Shown: positions 1-7,508 of the stretch, in pieces | How positions within the stretch are numbered: the stretch's first letter is position 1 | How the letters are laid out: the number at the start of each line of letters is the position of its first letter | Source: an uncultured Chloracidobacterium sp. | Lineage (GTDB): Bacteria > Acidobacteriota > Blastocatellia > Pyrinomonadales > Pyrinomonadaceae | Assembly: GCA_937941715.1 (NCBI GenBank) | Contig: CALDGX010000210.1 | Location: forward strand, 1-21,500 | Direction of reading: 5' to 3' | DNA: 21,500 nucleotides | Made by a program: the position numbers and the translations under genes | The notes under the pieces: model-generated | Seen by the model: the letters and a program-made list of their open reading frames with translations, nothing else | Told to the model about the DNA's origin: nothing | Database searches by the model: none

Positions 1-912
1 GCCAGCCAGGTGGTCAATGTGACGGCGGCGGTCGATGTCACGTCCGACGACGAGCCGGTCTCGACCGGCAGCACCAAGGTCGCGAGTAACGTTACAACGC
101 AGCAGATCCAGGCTTTGCCCAAAGGCCGGAGCTTTTCGAGCCTTCTGATCCTGTCGCCCGGCGTTGCGTCATCCGGCGGTGCAGCCGGTCTTATGGTGGA
201 CGGGGCTAGCGGCAGCGAAAACGTATTCGTCATCGACGGTTCCGAGGTGGCCAATTTCCGCACCGGTGCTGTCAACAAGAACAATCAAATGCCGCTCAAC
301 GGGCGGACATTGCTGGTGGTCCGCCCGACATTGTCTAATGAGGCCGTCGCTGCGAAGGCCCGCGGCAAGGTCGATGTCGATATCAGCATCGACCGCGACG
401 GAACTGTGACGTCCGCAACGGCCGATCGCGGCGACAAACAGCTGAGGGAAGCGGCCGTGACCGCGGCAAAACTGACGCGGTTCGGGCCGACGGTTGTCGA
501 CGGTTTTGCCGTCCGCGTGACCGGGACGATCACCTATGACTTCAAGGAGGGCGGCGTCATCGACATCTTCCTAAAGAAAATGAAGGCCGAACCGCTTAGT
601 GATGAGGACAGGCGTGCAGCCGCGATGGCCGCGAAGATGCATTTCTGGATCTATGACCTGGCAATGCGTTTGGAAAGAGGCTCGGGCGAGCCGTCGGCTA
701 ATGAAGCGAGCTTTGTGCGTGACGGCATTGCCAGCGTCCGCGTCGAACTCGGCACGAGGTCGGCATCGGCCGTGGCGTCGCTCAGGGCCGCCGGCCTTGA
801 GATCACGGGCGAGGCCGGCAGGAACGCGGTCGTGGGCCGAGTGCCGCTCGCTAGACTCGCGTCGCTGGCCGCGATCGAAGCCGTCACGCTGATCACGCCC
901 GTGTCAAAATAG
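1..912 (+). CDS. TonB plug-like / TonB C-terminal-domain fusion protein (5' end outside window)
   Basis: The frame is open from base 1, so the true start lies upstream. The visible 303 residues have three parts. First is a TonB-dependent-receptor plug-like segment (about residues 30-90) with QIQALPKGRSFSSLLILSPGV and a later FVIDGSEV, as in plug domains that follow a carboxypeptidase-regulatory-like repeat. Instead of a beta barrel there follows a segment (about 105-185) that reads like the TonB C-terminal energy-transducer domain: KVDVDISIDRDGTVTSA, then AAVTAAKLTRFGP and a VTGTITYDF strand. The last ~80 residues (VRVELGTRSASAVASLRAAG and VPLARLASLAAIEAV) resemble small alpha/beta units found in secreted proteins; I cannot name that part. 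Plug and TonB-C normally sit in different proteins on opposite sides of the periplasm. The fusion is seen directly; a signalling or adaptor role in the periplasm is only an inference. Confidence 0.75.
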   Translation, partial: ASQVVNVTAAVDVTSDDEPVSTGSTKVASNVTTQQIQALPKGRSFSSLLILSPGVASSGGAAGLMVDGASGSENVFVIDGSEVANFRTGAVNKNNQMPLNGRTLLVVRPTLSNEAVAAKARGKVDVDISIDRDGTVTSATADRGDKQLREAAVTAAKLTRFGPTVVDGFAVRVTGTITYDFKEGGVIDIFLKKMKAEPLSDEDRRAAAMAAKMHFWIYDLAMRLERGSGEPSANEASFVRDGIASVRVELGTRSASAVASLRAAGLEITGEAGRNAVVGRVPLARLASLAAIEAVTLITPVSK

Positions 913-927
913 CCTCGGGACGCAACG

Positions 928-964
928 AAAAAGGCCGCTCCGATCACTCGGGGCGGCCCTTTTC
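928..964. terminator. Bidirectional rho-independent terminator
   Basis: A 9-bp stem (ggccgctcc at 933-941 with ggggcggcc at 950-958, one G-T pair) has an A-run before it and a T-run after it. It lies between two convergent genes, the TonB-C fusion (+) and the 3D protein (-), so it can end transcripts from both sides. Confidence 0.85.
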
Positions 965-981
965 AATTGTCGTGCTAAATA

Positions 982-1509
982 CTACTGAGCCGAAAAGATC
1001 TGAACGCCGCGGCGTCCGAACTTACGAGCCTCAGAGCAGCTAGGAACCCAGATGTCGATCTTCTTACCCTTGATCGCACCGCCGGTGTCAGAAACGAGAT
1101 ACGTTCCGCTCCACGGCCCGGCACTGATGGTAACACGCGATCCGAGCTTCAAAAATCTCGGGTCGGCAGCGATGATGCCGCGGCGAACGCCGTGTCCCAT
1201 GGCTGTTTTTCCCTGCAGACAGTATGCGGTGGCTGAGAATGTTCCCTTGCTTGCACCGGCTCCTGCCGAAGTGACCGATACGGTCTTTTTAACTAACTTT
1301 TTACCGTCTTCCTGCTGATTAAATGACTGCTGATCTATAATTTGGTCTTCTAAAAAAATATTATTATCTATTGAAATCGTACTTTTGATATTAGGCTGCG
1401 GATCAGTCGCTTTAGCGAGTGTTGATTCCGTCGACGCTTGTGCGTAGATAAAGACTACCAACAAACTAAATAGCGACAGTATCGAGCCTCCTGTTACAAA
1501 TTTTCTCAT
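982..1509 (-). CDS. Secreted 3D-domain protein (RlpA/MltA-like double-psi beta barrel)
   Basis: 175 residues. A signal peptide covers about residues 1-25 (MRKF, hydrophobic SILSLFSLLVVFIY, AQA cleavage site). A polar, Asn/Gln-rich linker (30-75) follows, then a 3D domain from about residue 91 to the end. The three aspartates that name the family are visible: Asp116 (AADPRFL), Asp141 (VSDTGG) and Asp152 (KKIDIW). The ATAYC and GSRVTI strands are also typical. 3D domains occur in cell-wall-active proteins such as MltA-like lytic transglycosylases and Rpf/YabE proteins, so a role at the envelope, probably binding or cleaving peptidoglycan, is likely. The start is supported by GGAG 8 nt upstream of the ATG. 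The linker DNA (about 1290-1400) is much more AT-rich than the domain DNA. The gene is convergent with its left neighbour. Confidence 0.85.
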   Translation of the reverse strand: MRKFVTGGSILSLFSLLVVFIYAQASTESTLAKATDPQPNIKSTISIDNNIFLEDQIIDQQSFNQQEDGKKLVKKTVSVTSAGAGASKGTFSATAYCLQGKTAMGHGVRRGIIAADPRFLKLGSRVTISAGPWSGTYLVSDTGGAIKGKKIDIWVPSCSEARKFGRRGVQIFSAQ

Positions 1510-1851
1510 TCAGTATTCTCCAAAATTAGCGACTCCGCCTAAACGCAAAAATAGTGTCTGAGATTTGGGTCATCAGCCACTATTCGCACTTCACGAAGAC
1601 TGTTTCGGCGGACTTATTCCCGCCTGTTTTCGTATCGCTAGGATCGAAACATATTGAAAGAATAGCGCTTTTGAGGCATCTTGTCTACCACCCCAAAAAC
1701 CGCAAGCCCTTATGTTATATGCAATTGCTGAAATACAAGGCGCTTACGAGCGTCAAAAATTTTTGTTTTAGATGGACTTATAGCCCGGTTTTCGCGTATA
1801 TTCCTAGTCTGAAAGGGTTGCGGCCGAACCTCGTAACTCAGAGGAAATCTT
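1510..1851. other. Intergenic region between divergent 3D and PilZ genes
   Basis: About 340 bp, AT-richer than the genes around it, between divergently transcribed genes, so it should hold promoters for both. A -10-like TATATT lies at 1797-1802 on the + strand, 50 nt before the PilZ start, without a convincing -35. I see no RNA gene, convincing riboswitch or repeat. A long frame through here on + that runs on into the PilZ gene in another phase looks spurious. Confidence 0.5.
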
Positions 1852-2217
1852 ATGGACGACAGACGTCGCGGCGGCCGGCACATGATCTCATTTCCGGTTC
1901 GTGTGCGGTGGAAAAATTCGGATGGAAAAGTGGTCACCCAGGACGGTTTGACCGAAAATGTAGGCCCGCAGGGAACGCTCGTCTATCTACCGCGCAATCT
2001 CCCTTTGGTCGGCGGCAAGGTCAGCCTGACCGTGACCGAAAATCCGGACGACGAGGTGTCGGTGACGGCCCAGGTCATACGGCTTGAGCGAAACGCCGCT
2101 CATCCGCAGGTCGCACTGCAGCTGACCGACGGACTGCGGGTCTGGAAAAAGAAAGTTTGGGAATATGCCGGGTCGATCATCGCCGCCCAGCAGCCGGATC
2201 CGCTCGACGAGTGGTAA
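1852..2217 (+). CDS. PilZ-domain protein (putative c-di-GMP receptor)
   Basis: 121 residues and essentially a single PilZ domain. The N-terminal arginine motif RxxxR is present (Arg5-Arg9 in DRRRGGR). The second motif, usually (D/N)xSxxG, appears as Asn36-Val-Gly-Pro-Gln-Gly41, with Gly in place of Ser. Between and after lie beta strands (FPVRVRW, VSLTVT, VSVTAQVIRLE) ending in ALQLTD, the usual end of the barrel. PilZ proteins bind cyclic di-GMP and change motility, adhesion or polymer secretion through a partner. The Ser-to-Gly change leaves ligand binding plausible but unproven. GAGGAAA before the ATG supports the start. The stop is 12 bp before the next gene, suggesting co-transcription with the reductase. 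Confidence 0.85.
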   Translation: MDDRRRGGRHMISFPVRVRWKNSDGKVVTQDGLTENVGPQGTLVYLPRNLPLVGGKVSLTVTENPDDEVSVTAQVIRLERNAAHPQVALQLTDGLRVWKKKVWEYAGSIIAAQQPDPLDEW

Positions 2218-2229
2218 ATATCTACAAGT

Positions 2230-3381
2230 ATGAAAGTATTAGTGCTCGGCGCCGGACGTATGGGACACGGCGCCGTTTTTGATCTTATTCACAATTCGCC
2301 GGGTGTCGAAAGCGTGACGGTCGCCGATTTTGACCTTAAAAAGGCCGAGGCCGTCGCCGACGCGGTCGATCGGGCCCGTGTCGTGCCGCATCACGTCGAC
2401 GCGTCGAACGAATCCGACATCGCACACCTGATGGCTGGTCACGACTCTGTCATTTCGTGCGTAAATTACTGGTATAACGTGTCGCTGTCGCGTGCGGCGA
2501 TCGCGACCGGAGCCAATTTTTGCGACCTCGGCGGCAACAACTACGTTGTTGACGAACAGCTTGGCCTCGATGACGAGGCTCGGGCCGCCGGCGTCAATAT
2601 CATTCCCGATTGCGGACTCGCACCGGGAATGGTGTCGATCCTGGCGATGCACGGTACGGACAGGTTTGACGAGGTTTCCGAGATCCATATTCGGGTCGGC
2701 GGCTTGCCGCAAATGCCCGAACCGCCGCTCAACTATCAGCTCGTATTCTCGGTCGAGGGCCTGATCAACGAATACATCGAGGTCGCACGGGTCATTCGTG
2801 ACGGCCGGATAACCGAGGTCGAGTCGATGACCGAGCTCGAATCGCTCAGCTTTGACGGATTTCCGCCGCTCGAGGCGTTTCAGACCTCGGGCGGAACTTC
2901 GACACTGCCCGACACTTTTCTTGGCAAGATCCGCGAACTCGATTACAAGACGATCCGCTACGCCGGCCACTGCGACAAATTCAAAACGATGATCGACCTC
3001 GGCCTGTGTTCAAGCGAAGAGATGGTCGTTGACTTTCAAAAGGTAAAGCCGCGAAAGGTCTTTGGCGAACTGCTCCAGAAGCACCTTCCGGCCGACGGTC
3101 CTGATTACGTGCTCGTTCGGCTCGACTTTGTCGGAACCAAGGACGGAGCGGAAAAGAAGCTGCGCTATGACATCGTCGATAAACAGGACGAGGCTACCGG
3201 TATGAGCGCGATGATGCGAACGACCGCTTTTCCGGCGTCGATCATCGCTCAGATGATGGCTAAGGGCGACGTGCTTTCGCGCGGAGCGACACCTCAGGAG
3301 AAAGCGATCGACCCCGCGAAATTCGTCGCGGAACTTGCTCGCCGCGACATCAGGATCAGCGAGGCCTGGCTGGACAGTTAG
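2230..3381 (+). CDS. Saccharopine dehydrogenase-family NAD(P)-dependent oxidoreductase
   Basis: 383 residues. The N-terminal Rossmann fold carries GAGRMG (residues 7-12), an acidic end of beta-2 (VADFD, about 31-35) and the VISCVNYWYN segment. The family signature DCGLAPG is at 127-133. The remainder is the saccharopine-reductase-like C-terminal domain. Length and motifs fit the single-domain saccharopine-dehydrogenase group that includes bacterial L-lysine 6-dehydrogenases and carboxynorspermidine synthase relatives. The reaction is therefore probably an NAD(P)-linked oxidation or reductive coupling at an amino-acid amine in the cytoplasm, but the exact substrate cannot be read from the sequence. 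It starts 12 bp after the PilZ stop and has no strong Shine-Dalgarno, consistent with being second in an operon. It ends 9 bp from the convergent neighbour's stop. Confidence 0.85.
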   Translation: MKVLVLGAGRMGHGAVFDLIHNSPGVESVTVADFDLKKAEAVADAVDRARVVPHHVDASNESDIAHLMAGHDSVISCVNYWYNVSLSRAAIATGANFCDLGGNNYVVDEQLGLDDEARAAGVNIIPDCGLAPGMVSILAMHGTDRFDEVSEIHIRVGGLPQMPEPPLNYQLVFSVEGLINEYIEVARVIRDGRITEVESMTELESLSFDGFPPLEAFQTSGGTSTLPDTFLGKIRELDYKTIRYAGHCDKFKTMIDLGLCSSEEMVVDFQKVKPRKVFGELLQKHLPADGPDYVLVRLDFVGTKDGAEKKLRYDIVDKQDEATGMSAMMRTTAFPASIIAQMMAKGDVLSRGATPQEKAIDPAKFVAELARRDIRISEAWLDS

Positions 3382-3390
3382 TCCGGCCGC

Positions 3391-4593
3391 CTATTTCCTG
3401 GGCTTTATCAGTCGAAGCTCCCATGTGAGCGTGACCTCACCGCCGCGTTTGGGGTCGCCTCCGTCGCTGACGGTTCCCTTATAGATATCCGGCGTCTTTG
3501 GGTTGACCGATCCCTCGACCACAAACTTTGTCGGCGACAACGTGCCTTTGGCAGTCGAGTTGGTCACTGTATCGGGTGCCTTCCCGGTGCATCCGGCGTT
3601 GGTCCGGGTGCCCGTTTTCTCGATATCATAGGTGATCTCCGGAACCCCGATCTCGATCCGATATGTGCCGGTGCTGACGCGCGGAATATAGACCGGTATC
3701 TTCGACCGGCCGGAACCTTTCTCGTTTTTCTCATTGCGGGTCTCGTTGCTGATCCGCTGCCAATGCGTCGGCGGCGGTACGCGGCACTGCAGCATTCCGT
3801 CTGATGTCGATCGGTAGGACTCGCTGGTCTGATAACGTCTGTTGACCAGTGCCTCCGGGTTGGTAATGCCCGGCAGCGGCGGGTCAGGAAGGATATCGAC
3901 CTCGATCACCTCCTCAAACGAGAACTTTTTTGATTCCGTGTAGGTCTGTTCCTTGCCCATCACGAGGCTCGTTTTGGTGCTCTGCGTGGCGTCGCCCGCG
4001 TATCGCCGGCGGGTGATCCGTCCGGTCCAAAAAGCCCCGCATTTGGCATAGGCGAGCCGGGCGTTCTCAAGTGCGGCGGCGCTTTTACGTTCATCAGCGT
4101 GAGCCGCGGCACTGGCGTCCTCGAGCTTTTCGACCTGTCTTTCGAGGTCTTTCAGCTCCTGCTGCAGCTGTTGGTAGGCGGCGCGTAGTTCATTCACTTT
4201 TTCGCTCGCGGCCCGGACCCGCCCGGGCACCTTCGAACAGTCGGTCAGCGGGGCGAGCTTGGGGTCGCTCTGCGCTCTGGCGCAGTCCTGGGCCAGGGCT
4301 TGAGCCGATTCGAGGTCCAACTCGGCACGCGTCAGGTCGCCGTTGATCTTGCTGAGTTGACTGTTGATGTCGGCGACGCGGCGCTGAGCGTTGGCCATCG
4401 GGTCGGCCGCCTGCCGCCAGTTCGATTCGGCGTTGGTCCACGCCGTCTGTGCGGCTTTCAACTCGTCGAGCAGCCGCGAACAATCCTGTTTTTGTCCGAG
4501 TGTGGTGCCGGCGAGCGATAATAGCGTAAGGAGCGCGAGCGTCGAAATGAGTGCCGGGAATGCGACCCGCTGCACGATCGCTGATATCAACAT
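3391..4593 (-). CDS. Secreted coiled-coil protein of unknown function
   Basis: 400 residues from the start chosen here. An in-frame upstream ATG (at 4671) was rejected because a strong GGAGG lies 6 nt before the ATG at 4593 and a clean signal peptide follows (MLISAIVQR, hydrophobic core, SLAGTTLGQ). After cleavage come about 140 residues of helical coiled coil rich in Ala, Gln, Glu and Leu (KAAQTAWTNAESNW; QQLQQELKDLERQVEKLEDA). Three cysteines in this part (QDCS, QDCAR, TDCSK) may form disulfides. The C-terminal half is rich in Thr, Pro and Gly and looks beta-stranded, ending GGEVTLTWELRLIKPRK. I do not recognise a family. It is probably periplasmic or surface-exposed. It stands alone: a terminator separates it from the carbonic anhydrase gene upstream. 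Confidence 0.75.
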   Translation of the reverse strand: MLISAIVQRVAFPALISTLALLTLLSLAGTTLGQKQDCSRLLDELKAAQTAWTNAESNWRQAADPMANAQRRVADINSQLSKINGDLTRAELDLESAQALAQDCARAQSDPKLAPLTDCSKVPGRVRAASEKVNELRAAYQQLQQELKDLERQVEKLEDASAAAHADERKSAAALENARLAYAKCGAFWTGRITRRRYAGDATQSTKTSLVMGKEQTYTESKKFSFEEVIEVDILPDPPLPGITNPEALVNRRYQTSESYRSTSDGMLQCRVPPPTHWQRISNETRNEKNEKGSGRSKIPVYIPRVSTGTYRIEIGVPEITYDIEKTGTRTNAGCTGKAPDTVTNSTAKGTLSPTKFVVEGSVNPKTPDIYKGTVSDGGDPKRGGEVTLTWELRLIKPRK

Positions 4594-4693
4594 AAATCCT
4601 CCGCGTCGATGGGTAATTACCGTACAACCATCATTATTCGGCCAAGGGTTTTTTGCAGTGATCGTCGTCACACAGGTTCACTGTGATCCGGCG

Positions 4694-4728
4694 TGAAAAA
4701 GTTAAGGCCCCCGCTCCCGGAGGCCTTA
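4694..4728 (-). terminator. Rho-independent terminator after the carbonic anhydrase gene
   Basis: Read on the - strand, TAAGGCC pairs with GGCCTTA (7 bp plus two further G-C pairs past a mismatch) and is followed by a CTTTTTC tract. It lies about 90 bp beyond the carbonic anhydrase stop and before the coiled-coil gene. The rest of the 4594-4815 gap shows nothing recognisable. Confidence 0.75.
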
Positions 4729-4815
4729 CAAAGTTGCGTTCTGTGATGCTTGACATCAACCCCAACTGCCGATGAGGCGGTGATCGGCTTGCCGCGTGAC
4801 TGGTTTATGCGGGTT

Positions 4816-5454
4816 TTAGCCTTGCCTTGCGGAACTGCGATCGATCGCAACGCGGCTTATAGCCTCGATCAGATGCTCGTCGATCTCGTTCGCCGACGAG
4901 ACCGTGAAACCGAGATCGATCGGGCGACCGGAGACATTGTCGAAAATAACTGCAGTGACCGCGAGCGGCTGGCCGCTGGCCCACGCATTCTGAACAAACC
5001 CGAACGAACAGATGCGGTTCGCCTGTTCGATGGTGTTCAGCTCGCACAACGCCCGAAGCCGGTCCGGCGTGTTTTCGGCGGTTCCCAACTGTTGTCGATA
5101 TTTCGCCGCCGTACGTTCGACGTCAAGCAGCCAGTTGCCCGCGATGCCTGACCGCTGTCCGCCGAACGCGGTCGAAACCGCCGGACAGTCATAATGCCCG
5201 CAAACGACGATCTTCTCGACCCCGAGGACATTTACACCAGTCTCAAGTGTCGCTATACAGCTGATATCGGTCGGCTGGACCAGGCCGCCGAGATTTCGGT
5301 GCGAGATCACTCTTGCCGCATCAATCCCGAGGATCTGGCGGTCAGTCGCCTGACAATCCGAGCAGACGAGCAGGAAATGACCGGCCTCGCGTTTCCCGGC
5401 GTCGATGGTGTGCTCTGACGTCCCCGATTCGGGGACCGTATGCTCTTTCTGCAC
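4816..5454 (-). CDS. Beta-class carbonic anhydrase homologue with altered active-site motif
   Basis: About 212 residues. I prefer the GTG at 5454: AGGAGG lies 8 nt before it, whereas the first in-frame GTG (5463) overlaps that ribosome-binding site. Numbering from 5463, the three zinc ligands of beta-carbonic anhydrases are present: Cys34 (VCSDCQ), His90 and Cys93 (CGHYDC). HRNLGG follows the first ligand as usual, and the C-terminal VQNAWASGQPLAV / VSGRPIDLGF segment is typical. However, the normal CxDxR motif reads Cys34-Ser-Asp36-Cys-Gln38, so the arginine that pairs with the catalytic aspartate is replaced by glutamine, and CGHxxCGG reads CGHYDCPAV. Activity in CO2 hydration is therefore uncertain. 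The gene starts 24 bp after the isocitrate dehydrogenase stop and is surely co-transcribed with it. A terminator follows. Confidence 0.85.
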   Translation of the reverse strand: MQKEHTVPESGTSEHTIDAGKREAGHFLLVCSDCQATDRQILGIDAARVISHRNLGGLVQPTDISCIATLETGVNVLGVEKIVVCGHYDCPAVSTAFGGQRSGIAGNWLLDVERTAAKYRQQLGTAENTPDRLRALCELNTIEQANRICSFGFVQNAWASGQPLAVTAVIFDNVSGRPIDLGFTVSSANEIDEHLIEAISRVAIDRSSARQG

Positions 5455-5478
5455 TGCGGCCACCTCCTTACTGCGGTA

Positions 5479-6939
5479 CTACTGGCCCTGGCCGAGCGAG
5501 TATCCCGGCTCGCCGTCGAAAGTGCAGAGGTTTTCGAGCTTGATAAAATCGAGCCCGAGTGCGTCGACCCTGGCGAGCAGGTCAGCGATCTGCGCCGTAC
5601 TTACACGCGTTCCTTTATTGGTCGCCAGAAAGCGGCATCGCCAGTGGTCGGTGCAAAATGTCTCGGGCATCCCGCCCGGAAACACCTTTACGCCTCGGTT
5701 CGTTATCATCTGCAATTTCAGGCCGCTGCTGTTCGCCTGCGTAAGGATCTCACCGAGTTCGTCGGGCGTGCCGCCGCTCCACTCAAGGAAAATGTCGACA
5801 CCGACCGTTTCCTTACGGATCGTCCGTCTATCCCACGACGGAACGTAGGCCATCGAGATAGACTCACCTGAATCGGGGTATTTGGCCGGCTTGAGGGTCT
5901 GCGGGAAACGTCCCAGTCGCTCGATCACGGCCTCCGCAAATTCGCGGGTGCCGACCGATCGCGAGCTGACGCCTGCCTTAAAGATATCCGGTGTATGGAC
6001 GCCATCCTCGATCGTCGTGAGCCACGCATTGTGCACCGCCTCGGCGACCCGCGGCTGACCGATATGTACCAGCATCATTATCGCTCCGTGCAAAAGGCCC
6101 GACGGGTTGGCTATATTGCGGCCTGAAATATCAGGTGCCGAACCGTGAATGGCCTCAAACATCGCAATATGCTCGCCGATATTCGCCGAACCCGCGAGTC
6201 CGACCGAACCGGTGATCTGGGCGGCGATGTCGGACAGGATATCGCCGTACAGATTCGGCATTACCACGACGTCAAATTTTTCGGGTGTGTCGGCGACCTT
6301 TGCCGCACCGATGTCGACGATCCAGTGCTCATTCTCGATCTGCGGATACTCGGCTGCGATCTCGTCGAAGACCTTATGAAACAGACCGTCGGTCATTTTC
6401 ATAATGTTGTCTTTGGTAAAGCAGGTCACCTTTTTCCGGTCATGCTGGCGAGCGTATTCAAAGGCGTATCGGACGATCTTTTCGCAGCCGGGCCGTGTGA
6501 TCAGTTTCAGACACTGAAAAACCTCGCGGGTCTGGCGATGTTCGATGCCGGCATAAAGGTCCTCTTCATTTTCGCGAACGATGACCATGTCCATGACCGG
6601 ATGCTTGGTGTCGATGAAGGGGTGATATGCAACGCACGGCCGGACATTCGCATAGAGTCCAAGGGTCTTTCGAACCGTTACGTTCAGGGACTTAAAACCG
6701 CCTCCTTGCGGGGTCGTAATTGGCGCTTTTAAGAAAACTTTGGTTCGTCGGAGCGATTCCCATGCCTCCGGTGCGATCCCGGCCGTGTTGCCCGCAAGAT
6801 AAACCCGCTCGCCGATGTCGATCGTTTCGACATCGATCGCGGCGCCTGCCGCATTTAGGATCTTCAGCGTGGCGTCCATGATCTCCGGGCCGATGCCGTC
6901 GCCGTACGCTACTGTTATAGGTGTATTAGAATTTGCCAT
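5479..6939 (-). CDS. icd: NADP-type isocitrate dehydrogenase, long form with C-terminal domain
   Basis: 486 residues. It catalyses oxidative decarboxylation of isocitrate to 2-oxoglutarate and CO2 in the TCA cycle. GDGIGPE is at 13-19. The isocitrate-binding residues keep the spacing known from the E. coli enzyme: Ser84, Asn86, Arg90 and Arg100, then Arg122 and Tyr129 (VRENEEDLYAG), and Lys176 (FTKDN). The metal and cofactor region follows with NLYGDILSD and FEAIHGSAPD. At about 416 residues the E. coli enzyme ends; here a further domain (about 345-486) is present, as in the Thermus/Rickettsia-type long enzymes. AAGGAAA before the ATG supports the start. Coenzyme choice (NADP or NAD) cannot be settled by eye. 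The carbonic anhydrase gene follows directly; the Mop regulator gene lies 153 bp upstream on the same strand. Confidence 0.95.
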   Translation of the reverse strand: MANSNTPITVAYGDGIGPEIMDATLKILNAAGAAIDVETIDIGERVYLAGNTAGIAPEAWESLRRTKVFLKAPITTPQGGGFKSLNVTVRKTLGLYANVRPCVAYHPFIDTKHPVMDMVIVRENEEDLYAGIEHRQTREVFQCLKLITRPGCEKIVRYAFEYARQHDRKKVTCFTKDNIMKMTDGLFHKVFDEIAAEYPQIENEHWIVDIGAAKVADTPEKFDVVVMPNLYGDILSDIAAQITGSVGLAGSANIGEHIAMFEAIHGSAPDISGRNIANPSGLLHGAIMMLVHIGQPRVAEAVHNAWLTTIEDGVHTPDIFKAGVSSRSVGTREFAEAVIERLGRFPQTLKPAKYPDSGESISMAYVPSWDRRTIRKETVGVDIFLEWSGGTPDELGEILTQANSSGLKLQMITNRGVKVFPGGMPETFCTDHWRCRFLATNKGTRVSTAQIADLLARVDALGLDFIKLENLCTFDGEPGYSLGQGQ

Positions 6940-7092
6940 TTATATGATTTCCTTTCTTGTATAAATAATTTTCGTCCCGTACCTTCTGCCGATCACTTCG
7001 GGCAGCGGGGTACACGTCACCGTCTCCGTTGAGCTAATAGTTCATCAGAGCGGCATCGCTTTATGTTGTTTGGAAAATGGGAACGATACGGT

Positions 7093-7500
7093 CTATCGCC
7101 GGCTGATCATTACCTCGGTCGCCTTGAAGAGTGCATAGGCTTTCATCCCAACTTTAAGCCCCATCTCTTCGCAGCCCTGCCGGGTAATTATCGAAAGAAT
7201 GAGCTGACCACCTACGTCCACCGTGACCTCGGCAAAAAAACCGTCGTAGATGATCCCGGTTATTACACCGACCAGTTGGTTGCGGACGCTGATCTGTTCG
7301 GGCGGCCGCCGGCTGTCTTCACGCGTCACAGCGTGGCCCGATCTTGTGCCTGCTATCCGCTGCACTTCGCTTAATGGTATCCGGTGATGGCCTCCCGGTG
7401 TTTTTACCGATCTGATCTTACCGTCATAGATCCACTGTTTAACGGTGGGGTAACTGACTCCGATCAAATCTGCCGCATCTTTCGGCTTTACATTCTCCAT
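7093..7500 (-). CDS. Helix-turn-helix / Mop (TOBE) domain regulator, molybdate- or tungstate-sensing
   Basis: 135 residues in two domains. Residues 4-50 form a MerR/excisionase-type helix-turn-helix (KDAADLIGVSYPTVKQWIYD, then the wing KTPGGHHRIP), close to the BldC style of DNA-binding domain. Residues 69-134 form a Mop/TOBE domain (ISVRNQLVGVITGI, later LKVGMKAYALFKATEVMI), the molbindin fold that binds molybdate or tungstate oxyanions. This pairing is typical of small molybdate-responsive regulators and molbindin-like proteins. No molybdate transporter or molybdenum-cofactor gene lies near, so the regulated genes are unknown. There is no Shine-Dalgarno before the ATG. Instead, copies of a 10-bp motif cover its promoter and leader, suggesting autoregulation. 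Isocitrate dehydrogenase follows 153 bp downstream. Confidence 0.85.
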   Translation of the reverse strand: MENVKPKDAADLIGVSYPTVKQWIYDGKIRSVKTPGGHHRIPLSEVQRIAGTRSGHAVTREDSRRPPEQISVRNQLVGVITGIIYDGFFAEVTVDVGGQLILSIITRQGCEEMGLKVGMKAYALFKATEVMISRR

Positions 7501-7508
7501 AAACGAAT

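Noticed and set aside
1510..1740. Possible c-di-AMP (ydaO-type) riboswitch upstream of the 3D-domain gene, suggested by short matching strings
   Set aside because: The conserved GGGGGACCCA-type core is absent and the matching pieces are in the wrong order.
1554..2087. Long open frame on + overlapping the PilZ gene in another phase
   Set aside because: No ribosome-binding site, no recognisable motif, and its second half is the PilZ gene read out of phase.
2239..2970. Long open frame on - opposite the saccharopine-dehydrogenase-family gene
   Set aside because: Shadow of a well-supported gene; high GC at third positions keeps the opposite frame open.
5421..5437. Inverted repeat ccccgattcgggg as a terminator
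   Set aside because: It lies inside the start of the carbonic anhydrase coding region and lacks a T-run.
6998..7017. Short hairpin (ctgcc...ggcag) after the Mop gene as a terminator
   Set aside because: Five-base stem without a T-run; too weak to call.
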